From Chryseobacterium lathyri (GTDB taxonomy: Bacteria > Bacteroidota > Bacteroidia > Flavobacteriales > Weeksellaceae), in NCBI RefSeq assembly GCF_003290185.1, contig NZ_QNFY01000007.1, positions 62,001 to 126,000 on the forward strand: DNA of 64,000 nt, written 5' to 3'. A program made the position numbers and the translations under genes. Positions 25,894 through 35,609 of the stretch are shown one piece after another; positions within the stretch are counted from its first letter, which is position 1, and the number at the start of each line of letters is the position of its first letter. The notes under the pieces were generated by a model. The model searched no databases and was not told the origin of the DNA. It saw nothing but the letters and a program-made list of their open reading frames with translations.

Positions 25894-26391
25894 ATGAGTC
25901 ATAAGAACAATAATCTCTTTGAGAAGTTTTCAGATTGGGCAACCAAATTTACAGGAAGTTCATATGCATTTATCGGAGCCGTACTTATTGTTGTAGTATG
26001 GGCAGCTTCAGGACCTATTTTTGATTATTCTGAAACCTGGCAGCTGGTCATTAATACCGGTACTACCATTATCACTTTCTTAATGGTCTTTTTAATTCAG
26101 AAAGCCCAGAACAAAGATTCCAAAGCCATACAAATTAAGCTTAATGAGCTTCTTGCGGCTAATGAAAAAGCCAGCAACAGAATTGTGGATATAGAAGACC
26201 TTACGGAAAAAGAACTGGACCAGCTTCACTGCTATTATGAAAAGTTAGCCGATTTTGCGGAAGAAGACAACGATATCCATACCTCGCACTCAATAGATGC
26301 AGCTAAAAGAAATCAGAACTACAAACATGATATCTTTAAAACAAAGCATGAGGAATGGCTTCAGAAACAGCAAGAAAAAAAGGAATCGTAA
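25894..26391 (+). CDS. low-affinity iron permease family protein
   Basis: The 165-residue protein has two membrane helices (GSSYAFIGAVLIVVVWAASG and LVINTGTTIITFLMVFLIQ), and the FLMVFLIQKAQNKDSKAIQIKLNEL signature is typical of the PF04120 family named after yeast Fet4. A helical cytoplasmic tail with ELLAANEKASNRIVDIEDL follows. Bacterial members have no proven transport role; two helices alone are unlikely to form a full permease. It is close to the siderophore receptor but has a separate transcript. Confidence 0.88.
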   Translation: MSHKNNNLFEKFSDWATKFTGSSYAFIGAVLIVVVWAASGPIFDYSETWQLVINTGTTIITFLMVFLIQKAQNKDSKAIQIKLNELLAANEKASNRIVDIEDLTEKELDQLHCYYEKLADFAEEDNDIHTSHSIDAAKRNQNYKHDIFKTKHEEWLQKQQEKKES

Positions 26392-26412
26392 TGATTCCTT
26401 TTTCTTTTTTGT
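26375..26412. terminator. bidirectional terminator
   Basis: AAAAAGGAATC and GATTCCTTTTT form an 11-bp stem with a short loop, flanked by A- and T-runs. It overlaps the stop of the iron-permease-like gene and faces the convergent operon. Confidence 0.8.
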
Positions 26413-26424
26413 ATATGTTAAATA

Positions 26425-29151
26425 TTATCTTTTCAGGAAATACCCGAAGTAGCTGCAGCTTCCCGACAGGCTCTTCATGGTTTCCGAATCTGCATATTGG
26501 GACTTCAACTGCGCAAAATACGTTCTGTATTTCTGATTCCTGATATTATCAAGTTCAGTCTGGTGCGCCTGTTCCTTTTCAGAATACTGAGGATCCGAAT
26601 AGCTGATTTTTGCTGCATTTTTTGCCTCATACTGATAATACTTTCCTTGCTCCGCGCTGGCCATCTGGAAAAGGACTCTTGCTCTCTGTTCTTTGTCTTT
26701 CGATAGCTTCAGGGTCTTTTGGTAATAATTGATCGCGAGGTCAAAATTATCCGGCTCCACATAAGTGGTATAAAGGAAGTTCTTATAATAATATTTATAA
26801 GGATTTTTTCTGTCCGTATTCCAGAAATCGTACTTTCCGCCGTTGGTGTTATCAATGTCCATCACAAACAACTGGCGGTAATATCCTAAGCTGGAAGTGT
26901 TGTACAATAGGTTTCCGATAAGCTGGCTGGCTTTCGCTGCCTTTTCATCTGTTCCGTTACCGATTTTTTTAAGCTGGATCAGCGCATCCGCCAGTTCCAG
27001 TTTATTCATGCTGGCTTTAATGAAAGGAAATGCAGAATAATCTTCGGCTTCCATACTTTCAGTTTCAGGACTTCCAAAACTTTCCCATACATTGTGTCCG
27101 AAAACAAGATTCGAAATATCCCTGAATCCATTATATTCGCCGGCTGCATACTGCTTCGGAGTCATTTTTTCACCTTTATCCGTCCAGTCATAATTCATTC
27201 TTGGAATTCCAGCAAATCCCTGGGCTTTTTCATAATAAGATTTAGCCTTTTCAAAATCTGCCTGCTTCATGGCTCTGTCACCATAGATCATGCTGAAGAA
27301 AGCATCTATATTGCCTACATTGTCCATATTCTTGGCGATGATCTGCTGTTCAAACTGAGTCTTATTCGGTTTTTTGTAAAAGTCTTCAACACTTTTTACC
27401 AGACTGGAATTCGGGTTATACTGAAGATCCGAAAGCTTATTGCTCATCAGGAACGATTTTCCGTCTTCTCCCTGCAGGAAATAGCGGTTGGCAAGAACAT
27501 CTTTAAGGAAATCTGCCGTAGATGGAGTTTCTCCATAATAATCATAATCAGATACGGCAGTACTGTCTTTTTTCACTTCTTTCTTTACAAAATAATCAGC
27601 ATAGTCTTTCATCAGATGATCTTCAAATTCCGCATCGATCTTAGGATGCGAAACAATATCATTCAAAACCTTCATTCTTTTTATTTCTTCAAGATATTCC
27701 GGGTTTGTTGTTTTGATATCCTCCAGAATCTCCGAGCTTCCTTTGTAATCTTTTTTCAAAAACTTAAGATAAGCATCTGCTATCTGCCAGTATTCATCCT
27801 TAGATACTTTTTTAGTTTTCTCTGTGAATTTTTCCAGGTCGTCCAGATAATCTTTGGTCTTTTCGTCGTATCCGTAACCTGTTTTTGTATAGAAAGGAAT
27901 TCTGTCCGGGTTGTTCAGCAGCTCATCATCGCTCTGATCATTCTTTTCTCCAGCCACGCTGTCGGACTTTGATCCTCCGAAAAGGTTTTTGAAGAATCTT
28001 ACAATCTTCTGCCAGAATGAAAGCTTTTCTTCTTTTTTTACTTCAGCAGGTTCTGCCTTTGCATCCTTGGAAGCTGTGTCATGATCATCAGCATTTCCCT
28101 TCTGCATGTACACATTGTCGGAAGCATCCGAAGTATAATAATAGATTGGCAGATAACTTCTTTCCAGCTCGTTGATACTTCTTACCGCCATTACTTTAAG
28201 GATCTCAGAATCCGGATTAATGTCATACATCTTTTCCATGATAGGAATGGGATTCGTAAAGCCTTCGTAGCCCAATAAGAAGTAAGCCATATTCTTTTCA
28301 TCATTGGTGCCAGCCCTCTTCATAATATTGCTGAAAGAAGCTGTATCCGAAAGTTTCATCGAGACAAAAGCAGATTCCTTACGGTCTTTGCTGTTCATGA
28401 AAACCTGGAAGAAGTTCCAGTTCGCATCAGCGTTCATTTCCTTTCCTCTCTGGGCACCGGCAAGCTGGTCAAGGGCCATAAAATATACCGTACCTTTCTG
28501 CTTGATCGGTTCTATGTACGTTCTGAAAGCCTCCAGGGCAGCGTCATAGTTTCTGGTGTAATGATTGAAACGTACCAGCTGATATCCGTAACGCTGCTTG
28601 ATCTCCGGATTTCTTGCTGCATTGTATAGAGAAGTCAGTGCATTGACTGTCTTGGCATAATCAATGGATGTAGCATTTTGCTTTTTTGAAGGACCATAGC
28701 TGTAAAATGAGTCGGGACTTTCAATATAATTAATGCTCATATAAGGTTCCAGATACTTAGCTTCAATTAAATAATCGATGCCTTCTCTGTACTTTTGGTA
28801 GAATCCTGTTCCCAGTTTCTGTAGCAAAGGATTTGTTGGTGCTCCGTTTTTCAAAGCATTAAGATCGCTCATGCTGATCTTGTATACCAGGTTTTCTGTT
28901 TCCGCGTAGTTCAGTTGGTTGTTGAAAAACTTTTTCCACGTTTCAATATTGTCGTCAGGAATCGGGTTGCCTTTGTAGTCTCCGTAAAACCTGTTAGAAT
29001 AAGTGAGCAGGAAGGGCAGATAGGATTTATCCTTTATAATACTTTGTGTAAAAAGATTGAAATATTCATAATCCGGGTCTGACCACGCGCAGGCGTCAGA
29101 TTTGGTGTAAAACAGCGATAGAACCGCCATTGAAAGAATATACTTTTTCAT
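26425..29151 (-). CDS. large secreted helical-repeat protein, function unknown
   Basis: The protein has 908 residues from the ATG at 29151, which opens a signal peptide (KYILSMAVLSLFYTKSDA); an ATG 39 bases upstream would add a hydrophilic stretch before it. The mature part begins CAWSDPDYEYFN. It is built of helical, TPR-like pairs such as RNYDAALEAFRTYIEP, ADFEKAKSYYEKAQGF and FDLAINYYQKTLKLSKD. A low-complexity Lys/Glu/Asp linker at about 350-410 contains a basic amphipathic helix (FWQKIVRFFKNLFGG). It is the last gene of a three-gene operon with a lipoprotein and a small secreted protein. I know of no assigned function. Confidence 0.75.
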   Translation of the reverse strand: MKKYILSMAVLSLFYTKSDACAWSDPDYEYFNLFTQSIIKDKSYLPFLLTYSNRFYGDYKGNPIPDDNIETWKKFFNNQLNYAETENLVYKISMSDLNALKNGAPTNPLLQKLGTGFYQKYREGIDYLIEAKYLEPYMSINYIESPDSFYSYGPSKKQNATSIDYAKTVNALTSLYNAARNPEIKQRYGYQLVRFNHYTRNYDAALEAFRTYIEPIKQKGTVYFMALDQLAGAQRGKEMNADANWNFFQVFMNSKDRKESAFVSMKLSDTASFSNIMKRAGTNDEKNMAYFLLGYEGFTNPIPIMEKMYDINPDSEILKVMAVRSINELERSYLPIYYYTSDASDNVYMQKGNADDHDTASKDAKAEPAEVKKEEKLSFWQKIVRFFKNLFGGSKSDSVAGEKNDQSDDELLNNPDRIPFYTKTGYGYDEKTKDYLDDLEKFTEKTKKVSKDEYWQIADAYLKFLKKDYKGSSEILEDIKTTNPEYLEEIKRMKVLNDIVSHPKIDAEFEDHLMKDYADYFVKKEVKKDSTAVSDYDYYGETPSTADFLKDVLANRYFLQGEDGKSFLMSNKLSDLQYNPNSSLVKSVEDFYKKPNKTQFEQQIIAKNMDNVGNIDAFFSMIYGDRAMKQADFEKAKSYYEKAQGFAGIPRMNYDWTDKGEKMTPKQYAAGEYNGFRDISNLVFGHNVWESFGSPETESMEAEDYSAFPFIKASMNKLELADALIQLKKIGNGTDEKAAKASQLIGNLLYNTSSLGYYRQLFVMDIDNTNGGKYDFWNTDRKNPYKYYYKNFLYTTYVEPDNFDLAINYYQKTLKLSKDKEQRARVLFQMASAEQGKYYQYEAKNAAKISYSDPQYSEKEQAHQTELDNIRNQKYRTYFAQLKSQYADSETMKSLSGSCSYFGYFLKR

Positions 29152-29235
29152 ATAGTTGATAGGTGTTTTTATTTTGTAATTCAGTTTCAACAGGTTTAAA
29201 GCTTCATGATCTGCTCAATCAGCAGAACCATAAAT

Positions 29236-30207
29236 TTAAAAATTCCTGTTACTTACAAATTTACTATCTAATTGATAATAAATTATATTAAAATCATGTA
29301 TTTTTTTCTCCAGAAAATGGGTAACATCCTGAAGCTGGTCATCTGATATTTCTTCGACCTTTATCCTGAATCCTTTACTTAGAAAGCTTCCGAAATAGAA
29401 ACCGTCTCTGGTGATTTCAACTTCATTATCCGAGATCTTTTTAAATCCGGGGTTTTTAAGGTCTTTTCTGGATAAAGCATTAATGAGCTTATGCTTTTCA
29501 AGATGATTGGTAACAATTCCCCAGGAGTAAATCGGCAGTGCTACTTCAATTTTTTTAACAGGATAATCCTCCAGTTTGGAAAGGTAGCTTTTTAAAACCG
29601 TCACATCCAGAATAGAATTTTTGTTGGAGTTCTCCAGTGGTGAAGAAGTAGAGTAGCACATCAGGTAGACTTTTTCTACCGGTGGTACTCCGGTCTGCCC
29701 TTTGTCTTTAACCTGATGAAGGCGTAGGGTACAGGTAATCTCTTTTCCGGAAACTCTTTTCAGCTCCTTCAAAAATTTAAAATAATCATTCCTGGTTCCG
29801 GCTGTCCAGTCACAGTCAATCTGAATTTCATTATGAATCTTTAAATCATATTCTTTGGCTTTCTTCTGAATCAGATTATGAATGTTTTTTGCAAGAAACC
29901 TGATCTCTTCCGTAGAAATATGATACATGGACTGGTTCGTGATAAAAACAGTCGGCACGATTTGCTTATCTGTCTGAAAACTCCTGTCTTTGGTTATAAC
30001 AGCAACCGGCTGAAATTGTCCGCCGGATTTATCTATATCAAAAAATCTGGTGTACAGATAGGGAACTTGACCCTTGTCCAAAGCTTTTTTCTCTTCCTGA
30101 TCCAGCTTAAGATTTGTTTTCCAGTAATAAAAAGTATAAGGATGGTTCTTTTTCCTGCTGCACGAAACAATGAGAAGCAGGACAAGCAGGACCTTTAATA
30201 CTTTCAT
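29236..30207 (-). CDS. lipoprotein with divergent glycosidase-like TIM barrel, probably inactive
   Basis: The 323-residue protein has lipobox LIVSC (Cys16). The strand-helix pattern and spacing recall chitinase-like (GH18) barrels: YLYTRFFDIDKSGG, VPTVFIT, then IQIDCDWT (Asp131, Asp133) where DxxDxDxE is expected, CTLRLHQ, VYLMCYSTSSP at the position of the MxYD strand, and VALPIYSWGIV like the late GxPxYG strand. The catalytic Glu is not seen, so it may bind sugar or peptidoglycan rather than cleave it. It overlaps the preceding gene by 4 bases and lies 84 bases before the large protein. Confidence 0.7.
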   Translation of the reverse strand: MKVLKVLLVLLLIVSCSRKKNHPYTFYYWKTNLKLDQEEKKALDKGQVPYLYTRFFDIDKSGGQFQPVAVITKDRSFQTDKQIVPTVFITNQSMYHISTEEIRFLAKNIHNLIQKKAKEYDLKIHNEIQIDCDWTAGTRNDYFKFLKELKRVSGKEITCTLRLHQVKDKGQTGVPPVEKVYLMCYSTSSPLENSNKNSILDVTVLKSYLSKLEDYPVKKIEVALPIYSWGIVTNHLEKHKLINALSRKDLKNPGFKKISDNEVEITRDGFYFGSFLSKGFRIKVEEISDDQLQDVTHFLEKKIHDFNIIYYQLDSKFVSNRNF

Positions 30208-30623
30208 CGTTTATACAGTTTGCTTTCGCAGGAACAGATATCCTGTGTTCCGCTTTCCATACTGGAGCAGCAGTCTTCAGATTTCTTAATGTTTCCTTCT
30301 TTATCCGTCAGGTAGATGTTATCCTTATCGAATTTCACATAAAAATTTTCACCGTATGTTTTGAAATCTACCTTCATTACTTTTGGATTGTATTTTCCGG
30401 CATTGATTTCCTCGGTGGTTTCAGTGCTGTCCGCCTGATTTACCTGAACAAATCCGAAATAAACATCACCGTTTTTCTTTACATCCAAATAATAAGATGG
30501 GGTTCCCGATCCGCTGAATCCTTCAATGATATTAAAGCTTCTGTAGCCTACAAATGGTGCTTTTGTCTGCGCAAAGGATAAAATGCTGATGCACAAGATC
30601 ACTAAACTTAAAATCTTTTTCAT
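30204..30623 (-). CDS. small secreted protein, first gene of the unknown envelope operon
   Basis: The 139-residue protein has a signal peptide (SLVILCISILSFAQ) and a beta-rich body (YYLDVKKNGDVYFGFVQ, KVDFKTYGENFYVKF) that looks like a small barrel. The C-terminus is Cys-rich (DCCSSMES, ICSCES), suggesting disulfides. Its stop region overlaps the start of the lipoprotein gene by 4 bases (ATGA). No family recognised. Confidence 0.75.
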   Translation of the reverse strand: MKKILSLVILCISILSFAQTKAPFVGYRSFNIIEGFSGSGTPSYYLDVKKNGDVYFGFVQVNQADSTETTEEINAGKYNPKVMKVDFKTYGENFYVKFDKDNIYLTDKEGNIKKSEDCCSSMESGTQDICSCESKLYKR

Positions 30624-30712
30624 ATATTTTTTTTCAAAAGTAAAAATATTTAAGCAAAAATTAAACCGTAAAAACCCGGAGATTGCTTATTTAGGGCATT
30701 TATAGGATCTTT

Positions 30713-30863
30713 TTAACCACAAAAGCCACAAAAGATTCTTGATGAATGAGATTCACATAAAGAAAATCTGAGATTTTCGTAAAGCTTAAGTACTTATATT
30801 CACAAAGCTTGTTGATTAAAATAACTTAAGTGTTTAAATAACTTTTGTGACTTTTGTGGTTAA
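30713..30863. repeat. 151-bp element with 22-bp inverted terminal arms
   Basis: The left arm (30713-30734) is TTAACCACAAAAG then CCACAAAAG. The right arm (30842-30863) is its reverse complement with one mismatch in 22. The arms contain internal CACAAAAG repeats; the interior is AT-rich with CTTAAGT and CACAAAG motifs, and has no ORF. ACCACAAAAG-type palindromes look like dispersed intergenic repeats of flavobacterial genomes, possibly MITE-like. The element fills most of the gap between two reverse-strand operons. Confidence 0.65.
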
Positions 30864-30883
30864 ATATTTAATCAGTTAAAAAC

Positions 30884-30912
30884 AGAAAAACCACTCCAAA
30901 TAGGAATGGTCT
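30884..30912 (-). terminator. terminator of the glycerol operon
   Basis: On the reverse strand ACCATTCC and GGAGTGGT pair (with a G-T) and are followed by TTTTT, about 25 bases after the barrel-protein stop. Confidence 0.75.
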
Positions 30913-30935
30913 TTATCATTGATTTAAAAGTTAGA

Positions 30936-31736
30936 TTAGAAAACAGTCGCTGCCAGCTGAATTCTTGCGTATTTATTGGAAGGATTCCACATCGCCATCA
31001 TAGAAACCGGCAGACTGTAGTGTTTTGTAATTTTAATGGTCTTACCTGCTTTTACTCCTACATTAACAATATCAAAGCTGTTTTCACCATTGCCATAGAG
31101 GAAATGTTTGTCGTTGAGGGCAAACCCGGCACCAATAAACGCATCCAGATTCACTTTCTCCCCGGCGATAACCGGATAGCTCGCCTGAATATAGGTAGAG
31201 TATCTATTTTTCTTATAGCTTCCATCAGATTCCAGAACCACTTCGCCCGCATTGGCTCCTCCGTACAGCATGATATCCGCTTCAATATTCAATGGGAATG
31301 ATGGTCCGAAAGTATAATTGGTCCTAAGGTCAATGATGTGGGCAGTTCTTCTCTGTGAGTAACTGAAAATGTCGTCTGCGGCTACAGCGGTATTAATGTT
31401 TCTGGAATTATACAAATCCCACAATCCAATATAAAAACGGTTATGGGAGTATTGGATGTAGTAGTTGATCTCCTTATAATGGGTGCCGTCTTTATCGTCA
31501 GCTAATGCCGAGGCGCCCCAAATACCAATCTTCCATTTCTTTTCAGAATCCAGAGCGTAGGAAAGATTTCCCATCACTACAGGTTTATCTGTAATGATCA
31601 GGCCTCTCCATAAGTGATTATTCTGAATATTGGCGGTAAAGTCCAGCCTGTTGCTCTCCTTAGGTTCCTCGCTCTCCTGAGAGAATAGTTTTCCTGTGCC
31701 CAAAATAATCAGGCATGCAATTTTTAAAATTTTCAT
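30936..31736 (-). CDS. outer-membrane beta-barrel protein of the glycerol operon
   Basis: The 266-residue protein has a signal peptide (LKIACLIILGTGKLFSQ) and then alternating amphipathic strands (LDFTANIQNNHLWRGL, INYYIQYSHNRFYIGLWDLYN, STYIQASYPVIAGEKVNLDAFIGAGFAL) ending in Phe (IQLAATVF), as outer-membrane barrels do. NNHLWRGL resembles a motif near the start of several barrel families of unknown function. It starts 10 bases after glpF on the same strand, so it probably helps glycerol or a glycerol ester cross the outer membrane. That function is inferred from the operon only. Confidence 0.75.
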   Translation of the reverse strand: MKILKIACLIILGTGKLFSQESEEPKESNRLDFTANIQNNHLWRGLIITDKPVVMGNLSYALDSEKKWKIGIWGASALADDKDGTHYKEINYYIQYSHNRFYIGLWDLYNSRNINTAVAADDIFSYSQRRTAHIIDLRTNYTFGPSFPLNIEADIMLYGGANAGEVVLESDGSYKKNRYSTYIQASYPVIAGEKVNLDAFIGAGFALNDKHFLYGNGENSFDIVNVGVKAGKTIKITKHYSLPVSMMAMWNPSNKYARIQLAATVF

Positions 31737-31746
31737 CGGGTATTTT

Positions 31747-32478
31747 TTAATGTATTATTCCAAAAAGAATGGCAGCGATAACAGCGCCCAGAATGGGTCC
31801 GGCAACTGGGATCCATGCGTATCCCCAGTCACTGCTGCCTTTTACTGGAAGTACTGCATGCATAATCCTTGGAGCCAAATCTCTTGCAGGATTGATGGCA
31901 TAGCCGGTTGTTCCACCCAGTGATAAGCCAATGGCCCAAACCAGTAAGGTAACAGGAAGGGCTCCTACAGAACCGAGTCCTACTTTAGCGGTCGGATCTG
32001 CATTCAGAGAAATGCTAGGGTCCGAAAAATGAAAGATGACAAATACCAGTACAAACGTTCCGATAATCTCACTGATTAAATTGGAAAATGTGTTCCTGAT
32101 AGCCGGCCCGGTACTGAAACAGGCGAGCTTTGCGCCTTCATCTTCCGTAATGGCAAAATGGTCTTTGTTGAAAAGCCAGACCAGGAAAGCTCCCAGCATT
32201 CCACCGAGCAGCTGTGCAGCAATATAAGATGGAACCAAGTCCCACGAAAATTTTCCTGCAACTGCCAGTCCGATCGTTACAGCCGGGTTCAGATGGGCAC
32301 CACTTGCCGGACCGGCAACGGTGACACCAACAAAAACTGCCAGTGCCCAGGCTGTCGTAATGACGATCCATCCTGAATTATTTCCTTTAGTATCCTTTAA
32401 GACAACATTGGCTACAACACCGTTGCCTAATAATATAAGAAGCATTGTTCCTACAAGTTCTGCGGTAAATGGGGTCAT
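31747..32478 (-). CDS. glpF: glycerol facilitator (MIP/aquaglyceroporin)
   Basis: The 243-residue protein has six membrane helices and two NPA half-helices: Asn64-Pro-Ala in GAHLNPAVTIG and Asn196-Pro-Ala in GYAINPARDLAPR. The Asp after the second NPAR is the mark of glycerol facilitators as against water-only aquaporins. It lets glycerol through the inner membrane for capture by GlpK, whose gene is 24 bases upstream. Confidence 0.95.
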   Translation of the reverse strand: MTPFTAELVGTMLLILLGNGVVANVVLKDTKGNNSGWIVITTAWALAVFVGVTVAGPASGAHLNPAVTIGLAVAGKFSWDLVPSYIAAQLLGGMLGAFLVWLFNKDHFAITEDEGAKLACFSTGPAIRNTFSNLISEIIGTFVLVFVIFHFSDPSISLNADPTAKVGLGSVGALPVTLLVWAIGLSLGGTTGYAINPARDLAPRIMHAVLPVKGSSDWGYAWIPVAGPILGAVIAAILFGIIH

Positions 32479-32502
32479 GAGTAGTTTTTTTAATATTAAG
32501 GA

Positions 32503-33999
32503 TTAATCTTCGATCCAGCTTTGGGAACGTTTTACAGCTTTGTTCCAGAAATGAATCATGTTATCTGCTTTTTCTTTATCCACTTTTGGATGGAAATCCT
32601 CGTCTACAACCCATTGAGATTGTATTTCATTAATATCCTTCCAATATCCTACTGCTAAACCTGCAAGATAGGCTGCTCCTAAAGCTGTGGTCTCAAGCGT
32701 TTTTGGTCTTGTGATCTTAAAACCGAAAAGGTCAGACTGTATCTGCATCAGAAGATCACTTGCAGAAGCTCCGCCATCTACTCTGAGTTCCATACTGGGT
32801 GTTCCGGAATCTGCTTCCATAGATTTTACAATATCGTAAACCTGGAATGCTATTCCTTCCAAAGTTGCCCTTGCGATGTGTCCATCAGTTGTTCCCCGGG
32901 TTACTCCTACAATAGTTCCTCTTGCGTACTGGTCCCAATACGGTGCTCCTAATCCGGTAAGTGCAGGCACAAAGTAAACACCTCCGTTATCTTCAACACT
33001 TGCTGCCAGATCATTCACTTCTTCTGCGGAGCGGATAAGTTTCAGCCCGTCTCTCAGCCACTGTATCGCTGCTCCGCCTACAAATACACTTCCTTCAAGG
33101 GCATAATTTACTTCTCCATTGATCTTCCATGCCACTGTTGTTAACAGGTTGTTTTTAGAAGAAACAGCTTCTGTTCCTGTATTCATTAATAGGAAACATC
33201 CTGTTCCATATGTATTCTTTACCATTCCGGGAGTAATGCACATCTGTCCGAATAAGGCGGCCTGCTGGTCTCCTGCAATCCCTGCAATTGGTATTTTTGT
33301 AGAAAATAAAGTGGTTGCAGTTTCTCCATAGATCTCACTGCTCTGTTTTACTTCAGGAAGAACAGATCTTGGAATATCAAACAGATCCAGAAGATCCTGA
33401 TCCCATTCTAGGGTATGAATATTCAGAAGCATGGTTCTGCTGGCATTGGAAACATCGGTGATGAACATTTTCCCGCGCGTAAGCTTCCAGATAAGCCATG
33501 TGTCAACGGTTCCGAAACATAATTTTCCTTCTGCTGCTTTTTCCCTTGCTCCTTCTACGTGATCCAGGATCCATTTTAGTTTGGTTGCTGAAAAATAGGC
33601 ATCCAGGACAAGTCCGGTTTTCTCTTTGATGATTTCGGCATGCCCTTGCTCTTTTAATTCATCACAGTACTTAGAAGTTCTTCTGTCCTGCCAGACAATA
33701 GCATTGTAAATAGGTTCACCGGTTTCTTTATCCCAGACAACGGTTGTTTCACGTTGGTTGGTGATACCGATGGCAGCTACTTCCAGCCCGGAAATGCCTG
33801 CTTTGGCGATAACTTCTGCGGCAACGGATATCTGGGATGACCATATTTCGTTCGGATCATGCTCTACCCATCCCGGAGTAGGGTAGATTTGTTCAAAATT
33901 TTTCTGGGAGATATATTCGATAGCTCCGCTGTGATTGAATAAGATGGCTCTAGAAGAAGTTGTACCCTGGTCTAAAGCGAGAATCAATTTTTCCTTCAT
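32503..33999 (-). CDS. glpK: glycerol kinase
   Basis: The 498-residue, FGGY-family kinase has [11 protein letters not shown] at the N-terminus, [30 protein letters not shown] and the C-terminal [14 protein letters not shown] nucleotide-binding part. It phosphorylates glycerol to sn-glycerol 3-phosphate. It lies 11 bases after glpD and 24 before glpF, forming a clear operon. Confidence 0.98.
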   Translation of the reverse strand: MKEKLILALDQGTTSSRAILFNHSGAIEYISQKNFEQIYPTPGWVEHDPNEIWSSQISVAAEVIAKAGISGLEVAAIGITNQRETTVVWDKETGEPIYNAIVWQDRRTSKYCDELKEQGHAEIIKEKTGLVLDAYFSATKLKWILDHVEGAREKAAEGKLCFGTVDTWLIWKLTRGKMFITDVSNASRTMLLNIHTLEWDQDLLDLFDIPRSVLPEVKQSSEIYGETATTLFSTKIPIAGIAGDQQAALFGQMCITPGMVKNTYGTGCFLLMNTGTEAVSSKNNLLTTVAWKINGEVNYALEGSVFVGGAAIQWLRDGLKLIRSAEEVNDLAASVEDNGGVYFVPALTGLGAPYWDQYARGTIVGVTRGTTDGHIARATLEGIAFQVYDIVKSMEADSGTPSMELRVDGGASASDLLMQIQSDLFGFKITRPKTLETTALGAAYLAGLAVGYWKDINEIQSQWVVDEDFHPKVDKEKADNMIHFWNKAVKRSQSWIED

Positions 34000-34010
34000 A
34001 CTGCAAAGTT

Positions 34011-35609
34011 TTAATTATGAGTAATAGTTTTGGGAGAGTAAGGGGTTAATAAATACCCTTGTGCTAATTCAATAAATTCTTTTTCCTGTTCAGTGGCCCA
34101 TTCCTGAGAATATCCTTTTTCTTTGGCAATAAGCTGTGCAATAGTATGTGCACTGTCGATCGCAGCTCTTGCATCTAAAAATAAAAGACGGACTCTTCTG
34201 GCGAGAATGTCTTCAATGGTTTCCGCCATTTCGTATCTTATGGCCCAGACTGCTTCTGCCATAGTAAAAGCATGGTCAGGATGAATCTTTTGAGAATATT
34301 GAGGATCACTGCTCTGCAATGATTTTATGGCTGGAATATCGGATCCGTAAACATACAGATGACTGGTGCGGTCTACAAGTTCTGCTTTCATATTACCATG
34401 AATAGACATATTTTCTGTTTGAGAAGGCCCTCCATTTAAATGAAGGATCTCTACAGCTTTATCAATAGTATCTTCCGCCATTTTACGGTAAGTGGTCCAT
34501 TTTCCGCCGATGATGGAAACCAATCCTGTATCGGAAGCAATGACTTTGTGGCTGCGGGAAACTTCCTTAGTGCTTTTGCCTCCTTCTTTTGGAGCGGCAA
34601 GAGGTCTTAATCCGGCGAACATCGATTTTACATCTTCTCTGGTTGGCTTCTTCGCTAAATATTGTCTTGCTGTGTTTAAAACAAAATTAATTTCAGATTC
34701 CAACGCGTGCGGCTCAAAGCTTGGGCTTTCTAGAAGGGTATCTGTAGTTCCTACCAATGCTCTATCGTGCCATGGAACAACAAAAAGAACCCTGCCGTCT
34801 GATGTTTTTGGAATCATAATCGCATCGTCACTTTTCAGGAAAGATTTATCCAATACTAAATGGATACCCTGGCTTGGAACTACAAATTTACCATGCTTAG
34901 GATTGTTCATATTCAAAATGTCATTCGTGAATACCCCTGTTGCATTGATAACTGCTTTCGCACGAAGTTCGTACTGCTGGTTGGTAAACTGATCTTCTGC
35001 TTTAACTCCGTTTATTTTTCCGGAATCATTTTTCAGAAGACCGGTTACTTTCATATAATTAACTGCGCTACCTCCTTTTTCGATCAGAGTCTGGGTTAAA
35101 TTGATTGCTAATCTTGCATCATCAAATTGCCCGTCTTGATATACCACGCCACTTGCAAGGTTATGCTGTTCAATGGTTGGTAATTTTTCAACCGTTTTGG
35201 ATTTGCTGATGTATTTTGTTTTTCCAAGACTAAGCTTTCCGGCAAGGAAGTCATAAATAGATAATCCTATTTTATAATAAATACCTCCCCACCAAGTATA
35301 ATTAGGAATAATAAATGACTGGTTTTTTACTACGTGTGCTGCGTTTTGAGCCAAAAGTCCTCTTTCTTTCAGAGCTTCTTTTACAAGTCCGATATCTCCC
35401 TGTGCAAGATATCTTACGCCACCATGTACCAGTTTGGTGCTTCGGCTGGATGTTGCTTTGGCAAAATCGTGTGATTCAAGAAGCAGGGTTTTGAATCCTC
35501 TGCTGGTTGCATCCAATGCTGAACCCAGGCCGCTGGCTCCACCTCCGATAATGATGAAGTCCCATTCCTGAACACTGGATAATTTATTAATTTCTTCGTT
35601 TCGTTTCAT
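34011..35609 (-). CDS. glpD: FAD-dependent glycerol-3-phosphate dehydrogenase
   Basis: The 532-residue protein has the N-terminal dinucleotide-binding loop [30 protein letters not shown] typical of GlpD/Glp[15 protein letters not shown], and a C-terminal capping domain from about 400 ([17 protein letters not shown]). It oxidises glycerol 3-phosphate to dihydroxyacetone phosphate at the inner membrane and passes electrons to quinone. It is the first gene of the glp operon. TTTCG repeats lie over its start and just upstream. Confidence 0.97.
   Translation of the reverse strand: MKRNEEINKLSSVQEWDFIIIGGGASGLGSALDATSRGFKTLLLESHDFAKATSSRSTKLVHGGVRYLAQGDIGLVKEALKERGLLAQNAAHVVKNQSFIIPNYTWWGGIYYKIGLSIYDFLAGKLSLGKTKYISKSKTVEKLPTIEQHNLASGVVYQDGQFDDARLAINLTQTLIEKGGSAVNYMKVTGLLKNDSGKINGVKAEDQFTNQQYELRAKAVINATGVFTNDILNMNNPKHGKFVVPSQGIHLVLDKSFLKSDDAIMIPKTSDGRVLFVVPWHDRALVGTTDTLLESPSFEPHALESEINFVLNTARQYLAKKPTREDVKSMFAGLRPLAAPKEGGKSTKEVSRSHKVIASDTGLVSIIGGKWTTYRKMAEDTIDKAVEILHLNGGPSQTENMSIHGNMKAELVDRTSHLYVYGSDIPAIKSLQSSDPQYSQKIHPDHAFTMAEAVWAIRYEMAETIEDILARRVRLLFLDARAAIDSAHTIAQLIAKEKGYSQEWATEQEKEFIELAQGYLLTPYSPKTITHN

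Noticed and set aside
27094-27972. Long + strand open frame of 292 codons
   Set aside because: It lies wholly opposite the secreted 908-residue protein gene, is Phe/Ile-rich with no family pattern, and has no promoter.
29152-29190. Upstream start of the 908-residue protein
   Set aside because: It puts 13 hydrophilic residues before the signal peptide.
34492-34992. 166-codon + strand frame
   Set aside because: Antisense to glpD, which has full family support.
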